Shown piece by piece: positions 1 through 11,340 of a DNA stretch of 64,000 nucleotides. Within the stretch, counting starts at the first letter, position 1. Every line of letters begins with the position of its first letter. Under the pieces are notes generated by a model. It was given only the letters and a program-made list of their open reading frames with translations, ran no database searches and was not told where the DNA came from. A program made the translations under genes and the position numbers. Source of the DNA: Sulfotelmatobacter sp963788225 (GTDB lineage Bacteria; Acidobacteriota; Terriglobia; Terriglobales; Acidobacteriaceae); assembly GCA_963788225.1 (NCBI GenBank), contig CAWBGI010000002.1, positions 992,001-1,056,000 on the forward strand, in the 5' to 3' direction.

Positions 1-94
1 CCAGGCTCAGGTCCAGCGTTCCGGCCCGGGCGTATGCGGCCAGGCAGGCTTCCAGCAGTTGTTCCCGGTTGCGGTGCTGCTTCTTGCGGGGCAT
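1..94 (-). CDS. TetR-family regulator, N-terminus only (runs off window)
   Basis: Reading leftwards from the ATG at 94, the frame is open to the window edge and gives 31 codons beginning MPRKKQHRNREQLLEA. A basic start followed by an amphipathic helix with a LLEA core is typical of the first helix of TetR-type DNA-binding domains. Two palindromes lie directly upstream, between this start and the divergent membrane-protein gene at 173. That is the usual layout of a TetR repressor that controls itself and its neighbour. Most of the protein, including the ligand domain, is outside the window, so the effector cannot be guessed. Confidence 0.7.
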   Translation of the reverse strand, partial: MPRKKQHRNREQLLEACLAAYARAGTLDLSL

Positions 95-107
95 GTTGCT
101 TTCATAA

Positions 108-148
108 TGTACCATATGGTACAACTATGAATGTACCAACTGGTACAT
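108..148. promoter_or_regulatory. Tandem TetR-type operators
   Basis: Two dyads lie in the divergent intergenic region. TGTACCATATGGTACA at 108-123 is a perfect 16-bp palindrome. TGTACCAACTGGTACA at 132-147 has the same arms with a different centre. Their centres are 24 bp apart. Same-sequence tandem dyads between a TetR gene and a divergent target are the expected binding sites. The second dyad overlaps an ATG at 131, which argues that the true start of the downstream gene is the later ATG at 173. Confidence 0.75.
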
Positions 149-172
149 CAACCTTCAATCGAGGGTGGCTCC

Positions 173-556
173 ATGAAAGTCAATGACAAATTGCTCTTCC
201 TGCTGTTCGGCGCGGCCTTCTGGGTGATCGGGACCATCTTCTACCAGTCTCGCGGTCCGCAGGTGTTCGAAAGTGGCAGCCAGCGCTACTGGATCAACTT
301 CGTGCTCACGCCGATCGTGACATCGGTGATCTGCGTCCTAATTCTCAGGTGGGGCCATGTGCCGGCCACGGAGTGGGCTTCGGCTGCGCTGCTGATTGCG
401 CTTCCCGGAATGTTCGGCGAGGCCTTGCTGCTCTCGTGCTTCGCCACCCTCATGCCCAGGATGCATCCTGAAACAGCGGGGAAATACGGAGCTTTTCTTT
501 TCGCCACCTATGCCGTGTTCCTCACGATTGCCGAGATCGTCACGCTACGAGCCTAG
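173..556 (+). CDS. Small four-helix membrane protein, DUF5367-like
   Basis: This 127-residue protein is mostly hydrophobic, with about four membrane segments (roughly residues 6-22, 40-60, 68-92 and 104-122). From memory it resembles the DUF5367 family of small integral membrane proteins of unknown function. An in-frame ATG exists at 131 but lies inside an operator palindrome. The ATG at 173 is preceded by a GAGGGTGG ribosome site and begins MKVNDKLLFLLFG, so 173 was chosen. It is divergent from a TetR gene and probably repressed by it, which suggests an inducible, perhaps stress- or efflux-related role (inference). Confidence 0.7.
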   Translation: MKVNDKLLFLLFGAAFWVIGTIFYQSRGPQVFESGSQRYWINFVLTPIVTSVICVLILRWGHVPATEWASAALLIALPGMFGEALLLSCFATLMPRMHPETAGKYGAFLFATYAVFLTIAEIVTLRA

Positions 557-620
557 AAGCAGTCTGCCCGTTTTGACTTCCCCTGGGCCGCCTCCTAACA
601 TCAGGCTGTAGTGAAAGCCC

Positions 621-3320
<2,700 letters not shown>

Positions 3321-3541
3321 GGATTCGTATGGTGCTAGCGCGGGGCAAATTGCAGCAAGTTATGCCCCGGAGTTCCGGTCGGCGCGTTAGCAGCGGCAGT
3401 AACAGGTTGCATAATCTTTCATGCTTGACGGACATTCCCACCCGTGACATAGTTAGCGGCCAAGTCAGCCGCCGCCCGTCCACTGCCTCGTTGGCAGCCC
3501 AGCGTCAGGCAGTTCAAGCCCGCTTGAAAGGGTGTGCAAAA

Positions 3542-5548
3542 ATGCAAAACATAGTGCCCCCGCGCCTGACCGTATTCGCGCTCATCGCCTTTGCTCTGTT
3601 TAGCATCTCGGTTCCAGTAAACGCACAATCATCTCTTTGCTCTTCGGCCTGTCTGCTCTCCTACCGGGGCTACGCGTCAGGGAATGGAACGACGATCACT
3701 GTAGATGATACGCGGCAGGGGGTGAACCCATACGAAACGCAGCTGAAGGCAAGCACCCTAGCGAATTCCACTTTCAAATTTCAGACGTCGGTGATTGTGG
3801 ACGGGCAAGTCTATGCCCAGCCACTCTACATGAGCGGCCTGCCGACCACCTTCGTCGCCAGCGGCAATGCGGTGTTCGTCGCCACGGAAAACGACACCCT
3901 GCACGCCCTCGACGCATCCAGCCTTTCGACCAAGAACTCGCAATCGTTATTGGTTCAAAGCGGCGATATCGCCATACCGCAGGCGGAGCTTCCGTGGGAC
4001 GATAACTCGGGCATGTCTTGCAACAACATCACCTACCAAGTCGGTATCACCGGAACGCCGGTCATTGACCCGTCCCCGCCCAGTAAGAGCGGCGACCCCG
4101 TCGTGTTCGCCGTCGCAAAGTTCAAAAGGTCCGACCTCACCTACTACCAGTACATTCATGCCTGGGATTTCATCAAAGGGACAGATACGTGGTTCGACGT
4201 AGGCTCAGCGCTAGGATGGACGACTGGCCTGATCGGCGCCATCGGCGGGCCGAATCAAAGCGCGCTCATGCAGAATCAGCGGGCTGGCCTCGCGCTGGCC
4301 CACGATTCGTCGGGCAACGCCATCATCTATATCGCTTGGGGCTCGCATTGCGACAGCAGCGCCATCCCCGGCTCTCATCAGGGCGCTTACCCCTACTACG
4401 GCTGGGTTGCCGCCGTGAAATACACCTACAGCACGACCTCCGATACCGGAACCTTTTCGCTTCTGGCCTCCGCTCAAGACGAGGATTCAACCAGCACCGA
4501 GGGGGGAATCTGGATGGCCGGGGCGGCGCCCGCCATTGACGACGCCACGGGCGACGTCTATGTCCTGACCGGAAACGGCGATTTTTCCACGACGACTAAT
4601 CCCCAGCACTTCGGCCAGACCTTCGCTCGTCTGAACGGGACCACGCTCGCCGTGAATGGCTCCTACACGCCCAACAAGTGGAGCACGCTCAACACCGGCG
4701 TCGGCACCGTCACTCTGCCCCCTCCGGCTTCGATCACTGTGGGCATCCCCGGCGATCAGGACCTCGGCTCTAGTGGTCCTGTGCTGATGCATCCGGTCGG
4801 GCAGACCATCAACAGCAAGGGATACGAGGTCATCGGTGCCGGGAAGGAGGGCGTCGCTTATGTACTCGACCCCACACAGATGGGTACTGGGCTCCAGGCC
4901 GCCGATACGGCTGATCCCTGTACAACAACAGGCAGCAGTCACCCCGTTCAGTGCTTCCAGCCCATCACGCTCAAGCTGAACAGCAGCGGGACCACGGTCA
5001 TCGATGGCAGCGGTAGCCGCGTCCCTCCGGCATTCTGGGGCGGCAGTGGCACCAGCCAGAATTTTCTCTATACGGCGGGCAGTCAAGACTGCGAATTACG
5101 AGTCTGGCAGATGGATCCGAACATGAAAAACGGTACGTTCAACACGTCGGTTTCGACGACGGCCCTGCCTCCCCTGCATGGGACCGGCAATCCCTGCCCC
5201 GCCCCCAATCAGAACCACTCGTTCCCTTACCCCGGCGGGGCCACGCTCGTTACTTGGAACAGTGCAGGCAGCACAAGCGACGCGATTTTGTGGGTGGCTG
5301 ATTCCAGCGGCTATTCCAACGGTAAGGCCGCCGTTCTTTTGGCCTACCCGGCTAAAATGACGGTCGGCTCGCAGAACAACGGGACAATAATTCCGGCGGA
5401 TAGCTCGAACGGGCCGATCGCGAACAAGTTCACGCTACCCGCGGTGGTGAACGGCCAAGTCTATATAGGTGGCCAAGGCACTTCTACCCAATGCGGAAAC
5501 GCCCATTTTGGAACAAATTGCGGAATGCTGGCTCGATGGAGCCAGTAA
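3542..5548 (+). CDS. Secreted PQQ-like beta-propeller protein
   Basis: The protein is 668 residues with an N-terminal signal peptide ending near VNAQS. The open frame extends upstream to 3011, but the ATG at 3542 has a GAAAGGG site about seven bases before it and starts directly with the signal peptide. The body shows WD/PQQ-type blade fragments (FVATENDTLHALDA, GDVYVLTGNGDF, GVAYVLDPT, GQVYIGGQGTS) and several cysteine pairs, which fits an exported propeller. No catalytic motif is visible. Its last 60 or so residues are duplicated downstream at 6481-6678 as a gene fragment. Substrate or partner is unknown. Confidence 0.8.
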   Translation: MQNIVPPRLTVFALIAFALFSISVPVNAQSSLCSSACLLSYRGYASGNGTTITVDDTRQGVNPYETQLKASTLANSTFKFQTSVIVDGQVYAQPLYMSGLPTTFVASGNAVFVATENDTLHALDASSLSTKNSQSLLVQSGDIAIPQAELPWDDNSGMSCNNITYQVGITGTPVIDPSPPSKSGDPVVFAVAKFKRSDLTYYQYIHAWDFIKGTDTWFDVGSALGWTTGLIGAIGGPNQSALMQNQRAGLALAHDSSGNAIIYIAWGSHCDSSAIPGSHQGAYPYYGWVAAVKYTYSTTSDTGTFSLLASAQDEDSTSTEGGIWMAGAAPAIDDATGDVYVLTGNGDFSTTTNPQHFGQTFARLNGTTLAVNGSYTPNKWSTLNTGVGTVTLPPPASITVGIPGDQDLGSSGPVLMHPVGQTINSKGYEVIGAGKEGVAYVLDPTQMGTGLQAADTADPCTTTGSSHPVQCFQPITLKLNSSGTTVIDGSGSRVPPAFWGGSGTSQNFLYTAGSQDCELRVWQMDPNMKNGTFNTSVSTTALPPLHGTGNPCPAPNQNHSFPYPGGATLVTWNSAGSTSDAILWVADSSGYSNGKAAVLLAYPAKMTVGSQNNGTIIPADSSNGPIANKFTLPAVVNGQVYIGGQGTSTQCGNAHFGTNCGMLARWSQ

Positions 5549-5564
5549 AGGGAGGGCACTCGCG

Positions 5565-6461
5565 GTGAAAATGTTTTCGTACCCCTGCTCAGTGCTGGGG
5601 CTGGCAGGCCTCCTGTTCGCGGCGACCGGTAACTTCGTGTTCCGGACCATCGGAAGCTATCCCAACGCGGCCATAACCTATCCGCGCGGGCTGAACGCCA
5701 GCAGGACGATAGTTGGCTCTGATTTGCAGAGCGACGGCAACTATCACGGCTACCTGCAAGTCGGAAGAAAGTTCGAGACCATCCAGCCGCCGGGTGCAAT
5801 TTCCTCATACTTGGAAGGCATCAACGACAAAGGTGAAGCGGTCGGAGGTTATTGCACTGTCCTAAACTGTGTAGGGCCCGACGTACAGCACGGCTTCCTG
5901 TACAGCAGCGGCAAATATACCAAGCTCGACTACCCGGTCAGCGGAACGTCCATTGCCCCTGAGGGTATCAATAATCTTGGTCAAGTCGTCGGCGGGTACT
6001 GCCCGGGATCAACGGTTTGCGTTGGCGGCCTCTTCCCGAGCAACCACGCCTTTCTGTTAAACGGCGGTGTATTTACCACGCTCGACTATCCAGGCGCGAT
6101 CGGCACACAGGCCAACGCCATCAGCGACTCCGGCAGCATCGTCGGCTTCTACGAAGATGCTGCCGGACGCCTGCATGGCTATATGTACGTCAATGGCGTC
6201 TTCACAAATCTGGATTTCCCGAGCGCCAACTGGACCTATCCAGCCGGTATTGATAACGCGGGGACGGTCGCCGGCTCCTTCCAAGACGCCAATCTCATCG
6301 TCCATGGATTCAGTTATAGCGGCGGCGTGTATACGCAGGTTGACGTTCCCAACTCATTTTCGACCGCCCTTGGAGGCATCAATAACAGCGGCCAGGTCAC
6401 TGCCGGAGCCGACATGAATAACGGTACGACCGGTAACTTCATCGGCACACCGGTTCAGTGA
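5565..6461 (+). CDS. HAF-repeat secreted protein, copy 1
   Basis: The protein has 298 residues. The body consists of repeats with the pattern GxxGxIVGxYxD...HGYxYxxGxFxxLDxPG, as in the 'probable extracellular repeat, HAF family'. The N-terminus is hydrophobic and looks like an export signal. The frame is open from 5469, inside the previous gene, but GTG at 5565 lies eight bases after GGAGGG. It also gives exactly the same length as the paralogue at 6692, so that start is preferred (ATG at 5571 is possible). The gene follows the propeller gene by 16 bp and is probably co-transcribed with it. Biochemical role unknown. Confidence 0.8.
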   Translation: MKMFSYPCSVLGLAGLLFAATGNFVFRTIGSYPNAAITYPRGLNASRTIVGSDLQSDGNYHGYLQVGRKFETIQPPGAISSYLEGINDKGEAVGGYCTVLNCVGPDVQHGFLYSSGKYTKLDYPVSGTSIAPEGINNLGQVVGGYCPGSTVCVGGLFPSNHAFLLNGGVFTTLDYPGAIGTQANAISDSGSIVGFYEDAAGRLHGYMYVNGVFTNLDFPSANWTYPAGIDNAGTVAGSFQDANLIVHGFSYSGGVYTQVDVPNSFSTALGGINNSGQVTAGADMNNGTTGNFIGTPVQ

Positions 6462-6480
6462 ATCTTAGAAGTCGTTCCGA

Positions 6481-6678
6481 AACGATGGTACCTCCGGCAC
6501 GCAGAACCTACAGACGATAATCCCGGCCGCCAGCTTGAATGGGTCGATTGCGAATGAATTCACACTGCCTGCCGCGGCGAACGGCCAGGTCTATATAGGC
6601 GGCCAAGGTATCTCTACACAATGTACGAACGCTGGCTTCGGTACGAACTGCGGAATGTTGGCTCGATGGAGCCAGTAA
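6481..6678 (+). pseudogene. Duplicated 3' fragment of the propeller gene
   Basis: Translated in the right frame, this stretch reads ...TIIPAASLNGSIANEF and ends NCGMLARWSQ then stop. It aligns with the last 65 or so residues of the gene ending at 5548, which reads TIIPADSSNGPIANKF and ends NCGMLARWSQ. It has no start codon or upstream portion. It sits just before HAF copy 2, exactly as the intact 3' end sits before HAF copy 1, so it marks the left part of a 1.13-kb tandem duplication. Confidence 0.85.
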
Positions 6679-6691
6679 GGAGATCCGGCAT

Positions 6692-7588
6692 ATGAGAGTG
6701 GGCCCCAGTCTCGCAGGCGTGATTGGCGCAACGGCACTTCTTTTCGCCTCTTCGGGAACATACTCCTTCCGGTACTTGGGCGTGTACCCCTCTGCCGCTA
6801 GCACCGTGTCGCGAGGACTGAACCTGCCAAGAACGGTGGTCGGCTACTACCTGCAGAGCGGCGGGTATGATCATGGGTATCTGCAGGCTGGAAAAAACTT
6901 CAAAACGGTCGAGCCGCCTGGTGCTATTTCCTCATACTTGGAAGGCATCAACGATAAAGGCGATGCGGTGGGCGGCTACTGCGATACGATCAACTGCGGG
7001 GGGGTAACGGTTCAACACGGCTTTCTTTATGAGGGTGGAAAATACACAAAACTCGACTACCCGATCACAGGGACATCTCTCGCGGCCTTTGGTATCAACA
7101 ATCTGGGGCAGGTCGTCGGAGGGTACTGTCCCGGGTCAACGACTTGCTCCGGCGGTATCAGCCCGAGCAACCACGCCTTTCTGCTGAGTCGCGGTGTGCT
7201 GACGACGCTCGATTACCCGGGAGCAATCGGCACACAGGCGAACGCCATCAACGATGCGGGAACCATCGTGGGCTTCTACGAAGTGCACTCCACTCAACTG
7301 CACGGCTATATGTACGTGAACGGCGTTTTTAGCCAGTTGGGCTTTCCCGGCGCAAACTGGACTTATCCAGCCGGTATTGATAACGCGGGAACGGTAGCCG
7401 GCTCCTTCCAGGATGCCAACTTCATCGTCCATGGATTCACCTATAGCGGCGGCGTGTATACGCAGGTTGACGTTCCCAACTCATTTTCGACCGCTCTTGG
7501 AGGCATCAATAACAACGGCCAGATCGCCGCCGAAGCCGACATGAATAACGGTACGGTCGCTAATTTTATCGGCACACCGGTTCAGTGA
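6692..7588 (+). CDS. HAF-repeat secreted protein, copy 2
   Basis: This paralogue of the gene at 5565 is also 298 residues and starts at ATG 6692 with AAGGAG upstream. The two proteins are near-identical in the last third (for example NSFSTALGGINN) and diverge most in the signal region and first repeat. Repeats follow the HAF pattern. The pair arose by tandem duplication together with the propeller 3' fragment at 6481-6678. Function is unknown; export is inferred from the hydrophobic N-terminus. Confidence 0.8.
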   Translation: MRVGPSLAGVIGATALLFASSGTYSFRYLGVYPSAASTVSRGLNLPRTVVGYYLQSGGYDHGYLQAGKNFKTVEPPGAISSYLEGINDKGDAVGGYCDTINCGGVTVQHGFLYEGGKYTKLDYPITGTSLAAFGINNLGQVVGGYCPGSTTCSGGISPSNHAFLLSRGVLTTLDYPGAIGTQANAINDAGTIVGFYEVHSTQLHGYMYVNGVFSQLGFPGANWTYPAGIDNAGTVAGSFQDANFIVHGFTYSGGVYTQVDVPNSFSTALGGINNNGQIAAEADMNNGTVANFIGTPVQ

Positions 7589-7601
7589 ATCCTAACGATC
7601 A

Positions 7602-7616
7602 CTCGATGGAGTCAGT
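7602..7616 (+). repeat. Third trace of the propeller gene end
   Basis: CTCGATGGAGTCAGT here differs by one base from CTCGATGGAGCCAGT, the last codons of the propeller gene (5532-5546) and of its fragment (6662-6676). It follows HAF copy 2 as the earlier copies border HAF copy 1. It may mark the recombination junction of the duplication. It is short, so chance is possible. Confidence 0.4.
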
Positions 7617-7728
7617 GCGGAATTTCTTGCTTATGAAGAAAATCCTTAACTTGGCGTTCGGCACGAGTGGAACCCATGCCCTTCCCGGTCGCAAATGCGT
7701 TTGAGTTTGTGGGTTGCGAAGGACCTAA

Positions 7729-7920
7729 CTAATCCCCGCTGGCGTGGTTCTGCGTGGGCACAAGAATGAGCCGCGGGCGCCCTTCAGCGGGACGATACTG
7801 CGAGGCGCGGCCGCACACTTCAAGAATGCCGATGACTGCGAAGTAAGCGGAGAGTACGCCGATCCCAACGGAAGCAACCACAGTCAGGCAGAGAATCAGA
7901 GGCATGAAGAGCGAAATCAC
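7729..7920 (-). CDS. Small membrane protein, conserved type
   Basis: The protein has 63 residues and starts at GTG 7920, nine bases after an AAGGA ribosome site. One long hydrophobic segment (about residues 4-33) is followed by a basic tail ending LVPTQNHASGD. I recall similar short proteins with a hydrophobic N-terminus and a QNHASGD-like end from acidobacterial genomes, but cannot confirm that here. It stands alone in the gap between HAF copy 2 and uvrA, on the opposite strand. Function unknown. Confidence 0.55.
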   Translation of the reverse strand: MISLFMPLILCLTVVASVGIGVLSAYFAVIGILEVCGRASQYRPAEGRPRLILVPTQNHASGD

Positions 7921-7998
7921 GATCAGTCATCCTTACCAGCAGTAGTCAGATGCCGCGAACTCAACTTTCGTCTATGTGGCTTCTTCAATCTACCTGCG

Positions 7999-8028
7999 TT
8001 GACGCCCGCCGCTAGTGACGAATAAGAT
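7999..8028 (+). promoter_or_regulatory. Possible promoter for uvrA
   Basis: TTGACG (7999-8004) and TAAGAT (8023-8028) are separated by 18 bp and lie about 100 bp before the uvrA start. The match to the sigma-70 consensus is moderate. No SOS-box palindrome was recognised nearby. Confidence 0.3.
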
Positions 8029-8125
8029 ACGGAGTAGAGTTGCGCACTCCTAATGTCGAACATCTCTGTAGGCCTGTCGATATTACGGAAGGGCAATCCA
8101 ACCCGGATTTTCAGACAGTCTCCAA

Positions 8126-10915
8126 ATGGCGATTACCAAGATATCGGTGCGCGGGGCGCGCCAGCATAACCTCAAGAACATCGACGTCGAGATTCCGCGC
8201 AACACCTTCACCGTGGTGACCGGACTGAGCGGGTCGGGCAAGTCTTCGCTGGCATTTGACACGATTTATGCCGAGGGGCAGCGCCGCTACGTGGAGACTC
8301 TGTCAACCTACGCGCGGCAGTTCCTGGACCAGATGGAACGCCCGGATGTCGATGCTATTGATGGACTTAGCCCATCTATCTCAATCGAGCAGAAGACCAC
8401 CAGCCGTAGCCCGCGCTCGACCGTGGGCACAATCACCGAGATCTACGACTATCTTCGTCTTTTGTTCGCCTCGATTGGTGTGCCGCACTGCCCCAAGTGC
8501 GGTCGGCCGATCAGCCGCCAGTCGGCCGAGCAGATCGTGCAGCGCGTGATGCAACTCACTCCTGAGGATCGCGTAATGATTCTCGCGCCCATCGTGCGCG
8601 GCCGCAAAGGCGAGTTCAAAAAAGAGATGGAGACGCTGCTCAAGCATGGCTACACGCGCGCCCGCGTCGATGGCGAAATCGTGAATCTGGATGACGACCT
8701 CAATCTAGACAAGCGCAAGAACCACACCATCGAAGTCGTGATCGACCGCCTGCTGGTGAAGCCGGGCATCGAGCATCGCCTCGAAATGTCGGTTGGCCTG
8801 GCCATGAAGCTGGCCGGTGGTCTAGTTCAGATCGCTGTGGTTGGCGGCGATGAGCAGCTCTATTCCGAGAAGCTGGCGTGTCCGGACTGTGGCATCAGCG
8901 TCCCGCAGCTCGAGCCGCGCTCGTTCTCTTTCAACAGCATGTACGGAGCTTGCCCTGAGTGCCACGGCCTCGGCAGCCGTTACGATTTCGATCCCGCGAA
9001 GGTGATTACCGACTGGTCGAAGCCGCTGCTCGATGGCGGCCTGGGGCCGGGTTCGGCGTCGCAAGGGCTGATTCATGCTTTGCAGATCACTGCGGCGGCG
9101 CACGGCATCGATCTGAGCAAACCGTTTGAAAAGTTTCCCGAGCAGATTCAGGATCTGCTGCTGAATGGCGAGTCAGGTCGAGGCAAGACAGGCTTCCGCG
9201 GAATCTTTGGATATCTGAAGCAGAACCTGGAGGAGTCAACTTCTGAAGGCTATCGCGACTGGCTCATGGATCACATGTCGGCGACAGAGTGTCCGGCGTG
9301 CGGCGGCAAGCGGTTGCGGCCGGAGAGCCTGGCGGTGAAGGTGAACGGCATGTCGATTGCCGAATTCACTGCGCTGCCAATCTCAAAGGCGCTCGAAGTG
9401 GCGAAGAGCATCAAGCTCGCCGGACGCGAGGAGAAGATCGCTGGCCGCGTCATGCATGAAGTCGTCGAGCGTTTGCAATTCCTGAATGCTGTGGGACTGA
9501 ATTACATTTCTTTAGACCGCTCGGCCGCTACGCTCTCTGGTGGCGAAGGGCAGCGCATTCGCCTGGCCACGCAGATTGGATCGAAGCTGCGCGGCGTGCT
9601 CTATGTGCTGGATGAGCCTTCGATCGGCCTGCATCATCGCGACAACGGCCGCCTGCTGAACGCGCTGGAAAATCTACGCGACCTGGGCAACACGGTGCTC
9701 GTGGTCGAGCACGACGAAGAAACCATTCGGCGAGCTGACTATGTGATCGATCTAGGCCCAGGCGCGGGGCGCCATGGCGGAGGTCTTGTAGCTCACGGAA
9801 CGCCTGAAGAAATCATGCGTGAACCTAATTCGCTGACTGGCGCGTACATTTCTGGCAGAGTGCAGATCGAGATGCGTCCCGAGCGGCGGCAGAAAAATGG
9901 CGCGGCGCTCACCATTCTCGGCGCGAAGGAAAACAATCTCAAGAATCTCGATGTGACTTTTCCGCTCGGCGTTATGACGGTTGTGACTGGCGTTTCCGGC
10001 TCGGGCAAGTCTACTTTGGTGAACGACATTCTTTATCACGCGCTGGCGCGGCAGCTTTATCGTTCGCGCGAGAAGTCTGGCGAGCACAAGGCGATTGTTG
10101 GTGCGGAGAACATCGATAAAGTGATTCGCATCGATCAGTCGCCGATTGGGCGCACGCCGCGCTCGAATCCTGCGACCTACACCGGCGTCTTCACTGCGAT
10201 CCGCGAGATCTATACCATGCTGCCCGAAGCCCGCGAGCGCGGCTACAAGGCTGGACGTTTTTCCTTCAACGTTTCCGGCGGACGCTGCGAGGCCTGCCAG
10301 GGCGAAGGCCAGCGCCGCATCGAGATGAATTTTCTGCCCGACGTTTACGTGCTCTGCGAGGTGTGCGGCGGACGCCGCTACAATCATGAAACGCTGGCCG
10401 TGAAGTACAACGGCTACTCCATCGCCGATCTGCTGGAGATGCCGGTCGCAGACGCGCTGCCGATTCTCGAAAACATTCCGCAGGTGAAGCAGAAGCTGCA
10501 AACGCTGGTCGACGTTGGCCTCGGCTACATTCATCTGGGCCAGTCTGCGGTTACGCTCTCTGGCGGCGAAGCGCAGCGCATCAAGCTGGCCCGCGAGCTG
10601 AGCAAGCGGCAGACGGGCAAGACTCTTTACCTTCTCGATGAGCCCACGACCGGCCTGCACTTCGACGACGTGAAGAAGCTGCTCGACGTGCTGCACCGGC
10701 TGACCGACCTGGGCAACTCGATCGTCATTATCGAACACAATCTGGACGTGATCCGCAATGCGGATTGGATCATCGACCTCGGCCCCGAGGGTGGCGAAGA
10801 AGGCGGCCGCATCGTGGCGCAAGGCACGCCCGAGCAGGTGGCGCGGGTGAAGAAATCGTACACGGGGCAGGCGCTGGCGGGGTACTTTGCGGGCAACGGG
10901 AAGCGGAGCGCCTAG
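8126..10915 (+). CDS. uvrA: Excinuclease ABC subunit A
   Basis: This is UvrA, the damage-recognition ATPase of nucleotide excision repair, which loads UvrB on damaged DNA. The 929 residues match the family's usual size. Two ABC cassettes are visible: Walker A GLSGSGKS near residue 34 and GVSGSGKS near residue 630, with signatures LSGGEGQR and LSGGEAQR and Walker B VLDEPS and LLDEPT. Zinc-binding pairs CPKCG, CPDCG, CPACGG and CEACQ/CEVCGG are present. The alignment-anchoring N-terminus (ISVRGARQHNLKNI) supports ATG 8126. It is monocistronic here, followed by a palindrome at 10933. Confidence 0.98.
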   Translation: MAITKISVRGARQHNLKNIDVEIPRNTFTVVTGLSGSGKSSLAFDTIYAEGQRRYVETLSTYARQFLDQMERPDVDAIDGLSPSISIEQKTTSRSPRSTVGTITEIYDYLRLLFASIGVPHCPKCGRPISRQSAEQIVQRVMQLTPEDRVMILAPIVRGRKGEFKKEMETLLKHGYTRARVDGEIVNLDDDLNLDKRKNHTIEVVIDRLLVKPGIEHRLEMSVGLAMKLAGGLVQIAVVGGDEQLYSEKLACPDCGISVPQLEPRSFSFNSMYGACPECHGLGSRYDFDPAKVITDWSKPLLDGGLGPGSASQGLIHALQITAAAHGIDLSKPFEKFPEQIQDLLLNGESGRGKTGFRGIFGYLKQNLEESTSEGYRDWLMDHMSATECPACGGKRLRPESLAVKVNGMSIAEFTALPISKALEVAKSIKLAGREEKIAGRVMHEVVERLQFLNAVGLNYISLDRSAATLSGGEGQRIRLATQIGSKLRGVLYVLDEPSIGLHHRDNGRLLNALENLRDLGNTVLVVEHDEETIRRADYVIDLGPGAGRHGGGLVAHGTPEEIMREPNSLTGAYISGRVQIEMRPERRQKNGAALTILGAKENNLKNLDVTFPLGVMTVVTGVSGSGKSTLVNDILYHALARQLYRSREKSGEHKAIVGAENIDKVIRIDQSPIGRTPRSNPATYTGVFTAIREIYTMLPEARERGYKAGRFSFNVSGGRCEACQGEGQRRIEMNFLPDVYVLCEVCGGRRYNHETLAVKYNGYSIADLLEMPVADALPILENIPQVKQKLQTLVDVGLGYIHLGQSAVTLSGGEAQRIKLARELSKRQTGKTLYLLDEPTTGLHFDDVKKLLDVLHRLTDLGNSIVIIEHNLDVIRNADWIIDLGPEGGEEGGRIVAQGTPEQVARVKKSYTGQALAGYFAGNGKRSA

Positions 10916-10932
10916 CCGCCAAATCGACGTTA

Positions 10933-10980
10933 TGTTCCGACTGGAACATTTTGTACATACAAAATGTTCCAGTTGGAACA
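10933..10980. promoter_or_regulatory. 23-bp inverted repeat made of two TGTTCC-N4-GGAACA dyads
   Basis: Arms 10933-10955 and 10958-10980 match at 22 of 23 positions around a 2-base centre. Each arm itself contains a 16-bp dyad, TGTTCCGACTGGAACA and TGTTCCAGTTGGAACA. It could fold as the uvrA transcript end, but the T-run (CGTTTTT) comes nine bases late. The nested dyads look more like paired operators, although no regulator gene adjoins. Confidence 0.6.
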
Positions 10981-11301
10981 CAACTGCGTTTTTACCGGAA
11001 CACTGTGGAAATTGCGGAAAACTCGGAAAACCACCTTAAAGCTATAGTTGGCGGGCGGCAGGTTGCTGATGCGGTTGGATTTAGCGGACGGGCCGAAAAA
11101 GTGGTATAGAAACCACAGGGCGAAGAAAAGGCGTTGGAGATCGTGAACGTTGGTCGCAGTCGGCAGAGGCGAGTGCCGATTACATAGACTTACGGGCCGC
11201 TCAGTTAATAACCCTGAAACTGACGTTGCTGGTCAGCTTCCCCCGTGAGTCACTACTACCGGCCCGGTTGTTGCGCCCTGTCGGCTGTAGGCGAGTTATC
11301 C
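10981..11301. other. Intergenic, no gene recognised
   Basis: No start-to-stop frame here has recognisable protein character, and no RNA gene was recognised. The stretch separates the palindrome after uvrA from the brnTA promoter. Confidence 0.5.
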
Positions 11302-11330
11302 TTGAAACTGTGTACACAGTTGTGTACTAT
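11302..11330 (+). promoter_or_regulatory. brnTA promoter with operator in the spacer
   Basis: TTGAAA (11302-11307) and TACTAT (11325-11330) are 17 bp apart, a standard sigma-70 geometry. The palindrome GTACACAGTTGTGTAC (11312-11327) fills the spacer and overlaps the -10. A repressor bound there would block polymerase directly. BrnA antitoxins are known to autorepress, so this is the likely BrnA site. Transcription would start only a few bases before the brnT ATG at 11341. Confidence 0.7.
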
Positions 11331-11340
11331 AGGACACGCG

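Noticed and set aside
9752..10981. 409-codon leftward open frame across uvrA
   Set aside because: It is antisense to the second ABC cassette of uvrA and its residues show no domain. Long antisense frames are common at this base composition.
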